Source: Candidatus Woesearchaeota archaeon
Lineage (GTDB): Archaea > Nanobdellota > Nanobdellia > SCGC-AAA011-G17 > JACPNG01
Reading direction: 5' to 3'
Assembly (NCBI GenBank): GCA_017609845.1
Contig: JAFCDD010000009.1
Coordinates: forward strand, 1 to 19,557
DNA: 19,557 nt
Shown: piece after piece, positions 15,157 through 19,557 of the stretch
Layout of the letters: each line of letters starts with the position of its first letter
How positions within the stretch are numbered: position 1 is the first letter of the stretch
The notes under the pieces: generated by a model
What the model saw: the letters and a program-made list of their open reading frames with translations, nothing else
What the model was told of the DNA's origin: nothing
Databases searched by the model: none
Position numbers and translations under genes: made by a program

Positions 15157-15749
15157 GGAATCCTTTCCTCAATGTCTATATCTTCTTCCTCAACCTTCGG
15201 TTCTTCAACAATTTTTTCTTCTTCCTTAGGCAAAAGAATCTTGTTAGCTATTTCTTTTAACTCTTCATTGCTAATTTTCAAACTTTCCCAACCAAAATTA
15301 ACCTTATCATCCTTATACCTAGGAATAATATGAACTATAACATGATCAACATTCTGTCCAGCTATTTGGCCATTAGCAACGAATATATTCGTCCCTTCAG
15401 CCTTTAAACCATCATAAACAGCCTTAGAAATCCTATTGGCCAAAATAAACATCTGTCCAACCAGGGTATCGTCCATCAAAGCTAAAAAAGAAATATGTTC
15501 TTTAGGGAACAAAACAACGTGTCCCTTGGCAGCGGGGTTTATATCCAAAACAGCAATAAAAAAATCATCCTCATAAATCTTTATAGCTTCTATTTTACCT
15601 TCTTTAATCAAACAAAAAGGGCATTGTTGCTGCTGTATCTCCTTTAATTCTTCAGGGGTCAATAATTCTTGTAATTTAGCCTGTTGCTCCTCAGGACTTA
15701 ATCCTTGTAACTGGCCCCGTAATTCCCTAATTCTCTCTTCAGATAACAT
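15153..15749 (-). CDS. HIT-family protein with atypical active-site motif
   Basis: The HIT superfamily contains nucleotide hydrolases and transferases. This 198-residue protein has a helical Gln/Glu-rich N-terminal extension (1-41), a zinc-type CPFC pair (Cys43, Cys46), the HIT core (about 43-160) with AVLDINPAAKGHVVLFPKEH, and NGQIAGQNVDHVIVHIIPRY at the active site. The signature is normally His-x-His-x-His; here it is His136-Val-Ile138-Val-His140, so the middle histidine, the covalent nucleophile in characterised HIT enzymes, is isoleucine. The C-terminal 30 residues are acidic (EEPKVEEEDIDIEE). The fold assignment is strong, but catalysis by the usual route is doubtful; it may be a binding protein. 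A TATA-like TTTTTATT (15779-15772) supports the start. Confidence 0.86.
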   Translation of the reverse strand: MLSEERIRELRGQLQGLSPEEQQAKLQELLTPEELKEIQQQQCPFCLIKEGKIEAIKIYEDDFFIAVLDINPAAKGHVVLFPKEHISFLALMDDTLVGQMFILANRISKAVYDGLKAEGTNIFVANGQIAGQNVDHVIVHIIPRYKDDKVNFGWESLKISNEELKEIANKILLPKEEEKIVEEPKVEEEDIDIEERIP

Positions 15750-15761
15750 GAAACAATAACA

Positions 15762-15779
15762 TATTTAAACTAATAAAAA
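15762..15779. promoter_or_regulatory. Divergent promoters of the HIT protein and glycosyltransferase genes
   Basis: TATTTAAA (15762-15769, plus) is centred about 27 nt before the ATG at 15792. TTTTTATT (15779-15772, minus) is centred about 27 nt before the ATG at 15749. Both match the leaderless spacing used across the window, although the boxes are weaker than elsewhere. Confidence 0.4.
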
Positions 15780-15791
15780 GCTTTTCATTTT

Positions 15792-16424
15792 ATGATATCA
15801 ATAATAATTCCCGCTTATAATGAAGAAAAATACATAGAACCAACCTTAAAGTCAATTAAAGAACAATCTTTACAAAACCATGAAACAATAGTAATTTGTA
15901 ATGGTTGCACAGATAACACATATAAAATAGCAAAAAAATACGCCCAAAAAGTATATCAAATAAATGAAAAAAATGTTTCAATAGCCCGTAATCTCGGGGC
16001 ATCAAGAGCGAAATATAACAAACTAATCTTTCTGGATGCAGATATAAAACTAACAAAAAATACATTGGACATAATTTCAAGAATTAATAGTTTTGGGACC
16101 TGTAAGGCTCTCCCGGACAATAATAAATTTATAGCTCATTTAGTTATGAAAATAAAAAATGCCATAAACAGAACAGGAAGATCAACAGGGTTAATCTTCT
16201 GTGATAAAAATCTCTTTGACAAAGTAAAATTTGATGAATCAAAATCTTTAGGAGAAGACACTGATTTTATAAAAAGATGTAAAAAACACTCTAAATTTAA
16301 ACTTGCAAACACACATGTAATTAACTCTATGAGGAGGTTTGAAAAGGTTGGTTATCTTAATCTTATCCTTTTTTGGTTCAAGAAATGGGCAACTAATAAA
16401 AATAATTATCCTCCAATAAGATGA
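15792..16424 (+). CDS. Glycosyltransferase family 2
   Basis: This is a 210-residue GT-A type enzyme expected to move a sugar from a nucleotide or lipid donor at the cytoplasmic face. It begins SIIIPAYNEEKYIEPTLKSI, the GT2 N-terminal motif, then ICNGCTDNTYKIAKKYA, VSIARNLGASRA, and LDAD (81-84), the metal-binding DxD-type motif. GEDTDF (154-159) matches the acceptor-side ED motif with the likely catalytic base. A hydrophobic stretch near the C-terminus (NLILFWFKKW) may touch the membrane. It is short for the family but complete. Its TGA overlaps the ATG of the next gene, so the two are probably co-translated. Substrates cannot be told. Confidence 0.87.
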   Translation: MISIIIPAYNEEKYIEPTLKSIKEQSLQNHETIVICNGCTDNTYKIAKKYAQKVYQINEKNVSIARNLGASRAKYNKLIFLDADIKLTKNTLDIISRINSFGTCKALPDNNKFIAHLVMKIKNAINRTGRSTGLIFCDKNLFDKVKFDESKSLGEDTDFIKRCKKHSKFKLANTHVINSMRRFEKVGYLNLILFWFKKWATNKNNYPPIR

Positions 16425-17104
16425 TATTAAGCTTTTTTGAAGAATTCCCAGTAGAAATAAATCTAAAAAAAATAAAATTAATAAATTTTCCATCTAAATT
16501 ATACATAGCTTCTAATTCCTTAAGAAATTTTCTTAAGATTAAAGAACAAATAAAATCTAAATACATCAAAGAAATAATTTATTGGCCAACTCTAGAAAAA
16601 CAAGAAGGTTATTGGATTTCTCCTTTTTCACGCACAAAAGCATTAAAAAGAATATTTTCAGAATTAAAGAATAAAAAAATTCCAGTAATGTTAGACTTAG
16701 AACTTCCATTTAAAAAATTACAAATAATAAAAAGATTATTCCAATTTAATAAAAACAAAAAACTAATCTATGATTTCATAAAAACTTATAAAGGCAGGGT
16801 ATACACGGCAGAATATTTTTATTCTAAAAAAGGATTCCTCTCACCCAACCTAAAAAATAAAAAAATAAAAATGTTATATTCTTCAGTTCATCCATTTACA
16901 AAAGAATTCATAAAAGAAACTGCAAAAAACGCGATTATCGGATTAGGAATAATAGATAAAGGAATAGACAAACATAACCCAATACTTTCTCCAGAAAAGC
17001 TAAAACAAGAACTTCAAATACTTAAACAACAAAAAGAAGTAATTATTTTTAGACTTAGCGGATTAAATAAAGAATACCTTAAAATTATCCAAGAGTCCTA
17101 CTAA
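16421..17104 (+). CDS. Conserved-looking protein, probable TIM-barrel fold, unknown function
   Basis: I do not recognise the family of this 227-residue protein. The sequence alternates short hydrophobic strands and basic helices: KLYIAS, KEIIYWP, IPVMLDLELPF, GRVYTAEYF, KMLYSSVHPF, NAIIGLGII and VIIFRLSGL. That seven- to eight-fold beta/alpha rhythm suggests a TIM barrel. Acidic residues at strand ends (DLEL, TAEYF) and the aromatic YWISPFS are reminiscent of sugar-active enzymes. There is no signal peptide or membrane segment. It overlaps the glycosyltransferase gene by 4 bases (ATGA), so a joint role in glycan or glycolipid metabolism is a fair inference. Its 3' end overlaps the convergent aEF1-beta gene by 20 bases. 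Confidence 0.7.
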   Translation: MILSFFEEFPVEINLKKIKLINFPSKLYIASNSLRNFLKIKEQIKSKYIKEIIYWPTLEKQEGYWISPFSRTKALKRIFSELKNKKIPVMLDLELPFKKLQIIKRLFQFNKNKKLIYDFIKTYKGRVYTAEYFYSKKGFLSPNLKNKKIKMLYSSVHPFTKEFIKETAKNAIIGLGIIDKGIDKHNPILSPEKLKQELQILKQQKEVIIFRLSGLNKEYLKIIQESY

Positions 17105-17360
17105 TTCCAAGAATTTCAACAGAACTTACACCATCTAAATCCTTCAAAGAATCTTCTAAAGGATCTAAATTACTTTTTTCCTCATCTAAAATAAAAATAA
17201 CTTTAATCTGCTTCAAACCAAAAGCGATTTCATCAACCTCTTGCTTAATACCTTCTCCACCAAACTCCCCAATAGTCTCTTTAATCATTTCCTTAGCTAC
17301 TTCTACATCAACTTCTGGTGTTTCTAATCTTACTCCCATTAAAATACTAACCTCTGCCAT
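17085..17360 (-). CDS. ef1b: Elongation factor 1-beta (aEF1B)
   Basis: aEF1-beta is the nucleotide exchange factor that recharges aEF1A with GTP during translation. The 91-residue length is typical of the archaeal form. It shows ETPEVDVEVAKEMIKETI near the N-terminus, EVDEIAFGLKQIKVIFILDE in the middle (the conserved IAFGLK) and the C-terminal DGVSSVEILGISR. It starts one base after the stop of the Zn-ribbon gene, an arrangement conserved in many archaea, so the two are one transcript. Confidence 0.94.
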   Translation of the reverse strand: MAEVSILMGVRLETPEVDVEVAKEMIKETIGEFGGEGIKQEVDEIAFGLKQIKVIFILDEEKSNLDPLEDSLKDLDGVSSVEILGISRTLG

Positions 17361-17361
17361 T

Positions 17362-17526
17362 TTAATTAGGTCCAGAAAAATCGCAATTCTTACACGTATA
17401 TTTTGCAGCTATCTCTCTGCAATGCCTACATCTTATTATTTTCCCTTTTCCACATTCAGGACATTTAAACTTAGCTACACCCTTATCATTAGTTACATCT
17501 TTCTTACATGAAATGCATCTTTCCAT
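17362..17526 (-). CDS. Small archaeal Zn-ribbon protein (predicted RNA-binding)
   Basis: The protein has 54 residues. Four CxxC pairs are visible: CISC, CPEC, CRHC and CKNC, giving two zinc ribbons, with a C-terminal DFSGPN like the GFEGP ending of the archaeal family. The gene is typically found just before aEF1-beta, as here. I start it at the ATG at 17526 (MERCISC) rather than an in-frame ATG at 17550: the TATA-like CTTATAAA (17557-17550) is centred 27 nt before 17526, and the longer version would place the start inside that promoter. Role in translation is inferred from context. Confidence 0.88.
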   Translation of the reverse strand: MERCISCKKDVTNDKGVAKFKCPECGKGKIIRCRHCREIAAKYTCKNCDFSGPN

Positions 17527-17540
17527 AGCTACGGAAACAA

Positions 17541-17557
17541 ATATAAACATTTATAAG
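17541..17557. promoter_or_regulatory. Divergent promoters of the Zn-ribbon/aEF1-beta operon and tRNA-Arg
   Basis: CTTATAAA on the minus strand (17557-17550) serves the Zn-ribbon gene. ATATAAAC on the plus strand (17541-17548) is centred about 27 nt before 17571, the first base of the mature tRNA. The two promoters are next to each other within 44 bases, each reading through the other's upstream side. Confidence 0.5.
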
Positions 17558-17570
17558 CTTTTTCAATTTG

Positions 17571-17644
17571 GCTCCTGTAGTGTAGTCTGGATAGCACTTA
17601 ACCTTGCGGAGGTTAAAACCCAGGTTCAAATCCTGGCAGGAGCA
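17571..17644 (+). tRNA. tRNA-Arg (anticodon GCG)
   Basis: A full cloverleaf can be folded by eye. The acceptor stem is GCTCCTG with CAGGAGC; T8 and A9 follow. The D arm is GTGT/GCAC, with GG in the loop and A20, an arginine identity base. The anticodon stem is TAACC/GGTTA with loop TTGCGGA, giving anticodon GCG (reads CGC and CGU). The variable loop is short, the T arm is CCAGG/CCTGG with TTCAAAT, and the discriminator base is A at 17644. There is no intron, and CCA is not encoded, as is usual in archaea. Confidence 0.93.
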
Positions 17645-17695
17645 GTAAACCAAAAAATGTTCAAATTCTCTTCCGAATCTTAGAATTTTAAAGAA

Positions 17696-17701
17696 TTTTT
17701 T
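17696..17701 (+). terminator. T-run, probable terminator after tRNA-Arg
   Basis: A run of six T on the plus strand, about 52 bases after the tRNA and before the next promoter, fits the oligo-T termination signals used by archaeal RNA polymerase. No strong hairpin precedes it. The call rests on position alone. Confidence 0.3.
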
Positions 17702-17714
17702 CTATTAAATAAAT

Positions 17715-17722
17715 CTTTATAA
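17715..17722 (+). promoter_or_regulatory. TATA-like box for the disrupted gene at 17746
   Basis: CTTTATAA is centred about 27 nt before the ATG at 17746. The promoter looks intact although the reading frame behind it is broken. Confidence 0.45.
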
Positions 17723-17745
17723 GTATAAAAAAACAGGGTTCTATT

Positions 17746-18212
17746 ATGGCAGAATTACATTCAATAACTGGTGCGTTCTATGAAGACTTTCCGGGGATAA
17801 GTCCTTGGAGAGGTTATTTTATCACGGGCATGGATGGGAGATAGACAATGGAATAGAAGGCCTGCTTGCTGACGGATATGGACTTTCTAGAATGGCGGGA
17901 ACTATGGATAAGGAAAGATTGGAATTTAAAAAACAGTATGTAAGAAATCTGGGTGCGGCATTTGATTATAAATCTTCACTAGAAAATGGAATTTAGTTAG
18001 GAGAATACGTTTCAACTTCAAGTAATGATGGTGGAAGGTCTATCTGCAAAACTAATTTATGTATAAAAAATTTAACTTTCAGACGATTGGATACAGGAAC
18101 CACAGAAGAGTATATTAAAGCATTGATTGATAGCATGGTGGAGAATGGCCAACTAGAAAGATTCAAAGATCCAGAAACAGGGGAAGAAATGATTAAATCA
18201 ATTGATAAATAA
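17746..18212 (+). pseudogene. Disrupted gene, unknown family (one frameshift and one in-frame TAG)
   Basis: From the ATG at 17746 the frame reads MAELHSITGAFYEDFPG and then hits a stop at 17842. If one G is added to the four-G run at 17793-17796, it continues as DKSLERLFYHGHGWEIDNG and through LLADGYGLSRMAGTMDKE to a TAG at 17994-17996. The same frame then continues without interruption as LGEYVSTSSNDGGR to TAA at 18210-18212. Restored, it would be about 155 residues. The coherent phases on either side of both lesions show one former gene. YHGHG and YVSTSS faintly recall ADP-ribosyltransferase motifs, but this is speculation. I counted 95 G/C in the 240 bases 17761-18000 (about 40%), clearly above most of the window, so it may be acquired. 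It is flanked by a tRNA gene and convergent radA. Confidence 0.68.
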
Positions 18213-18217
18213 AAAAT

Positions 18218-19165
18218 TTAAACATCTTCAATGCCTTTCTCTGTAATATTAAATATCGCTTCACCATCTGGTAACGCTGGAGCGTCCACTAACTTAGCAA
18301 CTCTGGTTCCTTTCTTACCTTTTCTCAAATAAATTCTCACCTGAGAATTATGTGCTACAATATTTCCTCCTATGGCTGCAGTGGGATCTCCAAAAAACAC
18401 ATCCGGCCTGGACATAACCTGGTTAGTCACATAAACACAAACATCATAAGAACTTGCCAATTTCATTAAAGTATGCATATGTTTATTCAACTTTTGTTGT
18501 CTGTCAGCTAACTGTCCCCTTCCACTAAAATCAGACCTAAAATGTGCTGTTAAACTATCAACAATAATCAGCTTAACATTTTCCTTCTTTAAGATTTCCT
18601 CTGCTTTTTCTGCCAACAGCATCTGATGGTCAGAATTAAATGCTCTTGCTACTTTAATATTCTTCAACACTTTATTGGGATCTAGTCCCATGCCTTCTGC
18701 AATCTGTATTATTCTTTCGGGCCTAAATGTAGATTCTCCATCAATAAAAACAACCTTACCATTGGCTCCCCCTTTCTCTAAAGGCAATTGTGCAGTAACA
18801 GCTAAAACATGAGCTATCTGACTTTTTGCACTTCCAAATTGACCAAATGTTTCTGATATGCATCCAGTTTCAAACCCTCCCCCTATTAATTCATCAACAG
18901 CTTTGCTCCCAGTTGTAATCTTAATTACTTTCTCTCTTCTTTTCAAAACATCTTCACCAGTCTCAAAACCCATATCCAATTTATCTCTTGCGGCCTGAAT
19001 TATTTTTCTAGCTGTTGATTCTCCAGATCCTATAGCATCAACTAATTTTCCAGGACTTAATACTGCTATTGACATTAAGTTATCATAACCTACTTCTCTT
19101 AATTTTTCCGCTGTTGCTGCCCCAACTCCGGGCAATTCTGCTAATTCATCTTTCTCTTTTACCAT
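18218..19165 (-). CDS. radA: DNA repair and recombination protein RadA
   Basis: RadA is the archaeal RecA/Rad51 recombinase that forms filaments on single-stranded DNA. The 315-residue protein has an N-terminal helix-hairpin-helix domain (about 6-60; ELPGVGAATAEKLREVGYD), the polymerisation segment MGFETGEDVLKRRE (65-78), the ATPase core with Walker A GQFGSAKS (108-115), FIDGESTFRPERI, Walker B LIIVDSLTAHFRSDF, and the DNA-binding region VTNQVMSRPDVFFGDPTAAIGGN, ending in RIYLRKGKKGTRVAKLVDAP. Walker A has Ala113 where the GK[ST] glycine is expected; Lys114 and Ser115 are kept. FETG also replaces the common FETA. Length is normal and the frame intact, so it is likely functional. It begins two bases after the upstream gene's stop, with a GAGGAA ahead of the ATG. 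Confidence 0.95.
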   Translation of the reverse strand: MVKEKDELAELPGVGAATAEKLREVGYDNLMSIAVLSPGKLVDAIGSGESTARKIIQAARDKLDMGFETGEDVLKRREKVIKITTGSKAVDELIGGGFETGCISETFGQFGSAKSQIAHVLAVTAQLPLEKGGANGKVVFIDGESTFRPERIIQIAEGMGLDPNKVLKNIKVARAFNSDHQMLLAEKAEEILKKENVKLIIVDSLTAHFRSDFSGRGQLADRQQKLNKHMHTLMKLASSYDVCVYVTNQVMSRPDVFFGDPTAAIGGNIVAHNSQVRIYLRKGKKGTRVAKLVDAPALPDGEAIFNITEKGIEDV

Positions 19166-19167
19166 TT

Positions 19168-19434
19168 TTATTCCTCTTTTTCCTCTTGAACTTCTTCGCT
19201 AGATAAATATAGCTCTTCTTGTATCTTCTGCAACAAAACTATTGCTTTAGGAACATCCATTCTCCTTAGATTAATAACATCACTTCTCCATATGTCCTCA
19301 TCTTTTTTCTTCCAATTCCTAGTCAAACTAGCTGTTTTGAATTGTATTTTATCTCCGTCGTTTTTCCTTTCATTTAACCAAATAGCAGCCTCCATATTAC
19401 CAGACCGCCATTTTTTTATGGGTCTATTTGCCAT
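19168..19434 (-). CDS. Small conserved protein upstream of radA, function unknown
   Basis: This 88-residue protein starts MANRPIKKWRSGNMEAAIWLNE, then IQFKTASLTRNWKKKDEDIW, INLRRMDVPKAIVLLQKIQEEL, and an acidic tail. The pattern W-x-N-E, then S-L-T-R-x-W/Y-K-x-K, then a D-x-P-K-x helix occurs in small uncharacterised archaeal and bacterial proteins; a single-stranded nucleic-acid-binding fold (PC4/Whirly-like) is a possible but untested reading. Joint transcription with radA, two bases away, suggests a part in recombination or replication. The start is set by AGGAGGT (19448-19442), seven bases before the ATG. Confidence 0.8.
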   Translation of the reverse strand: MANRPIKKWRSGNMEAAIWLNERKNDGDKIQFKTASLTRNWKKKDEDIWRSDVINLRRMDVPKAIVLLQKIQEELYLSSEEVQEEKEE

Positions 19435-19441
19435 TTTAAAT

Positions 19442-19521
19442 ACCTCCTTCGCTTTCGCATTTTATTTCATCGGAGTCCAAAAAGAACTCACAATTATCTT
19501 ATTATATTAATTATTTATAAA
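19442..19521 (-). promoter_or_regulatory. Leader, Shine-Dalgarno site and TATA box of the radA operon
   Basis: TTTATAAA at 19521-19514 is the best TATA box. A start site about 27 nt on (near 19490) would leave a 5' leader of roughly 55 bases, ending with AGGAGGT (19448-19442) seven bases before the ATG at 19434. This is the only first gene of a transcription unit in the window that appears to have a leader and a strong SD. A 14-codon reading frame from an ATG at 19460 runs across the SD and the start codon. From 19522 to the window end I see only AT-rich sequence without a gene. Confidence 0.5.
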
Positions 19522-19557
19522 TACTACGCATATTTGGCCCATATAAGTATACTAAAG

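Noticed and set aside
17527..17550. Eight-residue N-terminal extension of the Zn-ribbon protein (ATG at 17550)
   Set aside because: The extension would begin within the predicted TATA box and is not part of the zinc-ribbon fold.
19292..19510. Plus-strand frame over the radA operon leader and first gene
   Set aside because: It is antisense to a conserved gene with a strong SD and codes for a low-complexity hydrophobic peptide.
1..19557. CRISPR array, insertion sequence, long direct repeats or a replication origin
   Set aside because: No regularly spaced repeats, transposase-like frames or origin-type repeat clusters were seen by eye; AT-rich gaps are short and explained by promoters.

Overview
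The window reads as a stretch of an AT-rich archaeal chromosome. It carries archaeal ribosomal proteins L44e and S27e, aIF2-alpha, Nop10, Pelota, aEF1-beta, a GINS subunit, RadA, endonuclease Q, a geranylgeranyl reductase and an archaeal prepilin peptidase. The compact layout (stop/start overlaps, convergent genes sharing their last bases), the low GC and the many short secreted proteins of unknown family suggest a small-genome DPANN lineage, most likely Pacearchaeota- or Woesearchaeota-like. That placement is inference; no 16S gene is present.

Layout. 1-791 (-): 5' part of truD, cut by the window edge. 834-1409 (+): a short dPGM-like phosphatase/mutase. 1472-4314 (+): an information-processing operon, GINS - L44e - S27e - aIF2-alpha - Nop10 - PAC2 protein. 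Nop10 is only 55 codons. 4311-7766 (-): endonuclease Q with a C-terminal PCNA-binding motif, a lipoprotein, and a large pilin-signal protein with three beta repeats. 7812-8870 (+): Pelota. 8863-9897 (-): geranylgeranyl reductase. 9975-12715 (+): UbiB-like kinase, a lysine-rich small protein and an A24 prepilin peptidase. 12757-15156 (+): a class III signal protein followed by a secreted Cys-rich protein broken by one frameshift. 15153-15749 (-): HIT-family protein lacking the usual nucleophile. 15792-17104 (+): GT2 glycosyltransferase plus an unknown, probably TIM-barrel, protein. 17085-17526 (-): aEF1-beta and a Zn-ribbon protein. 17571-17644 (+): tRNA-Arg(GCG). 17746-18212 (+): a decayed gene of higher GC. 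18218-19434 (-): RadA and a small conserved protein.

Expression logic. In most transcription units a TATA-like box is centred about 27 nt before the start codon, which predicts leaderless mRNAs; the spacing also fixes several start codons. The tRNA has the same spacing to its mature 5' end. Two genes carry strong Shine-Dalgarno sequences: the internal operon gene at 11646 and the leadered gene starting at 19434.

The genes group into translation and RNA modification (L44e, S27e, aIF2-alpha, Nop10, TruD, Pelota, aEF1-beta, tRNA), DNA replication and repair (GINS, EndoQ, RadA), and cell envelope or surface (prepilin peptidase, two class III signal proteins, lipoprotein, secreted protein, GT2, lipid reductase). 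I found no CRISPR array, insertion sequence or obvious novel defence system. The most unusual points are residue changes at normally invariant sites (RadA Walker A, HIT motif, S27e zinc knuckle), two single-base frameshift lesions, and the leaderless promoter geometry.
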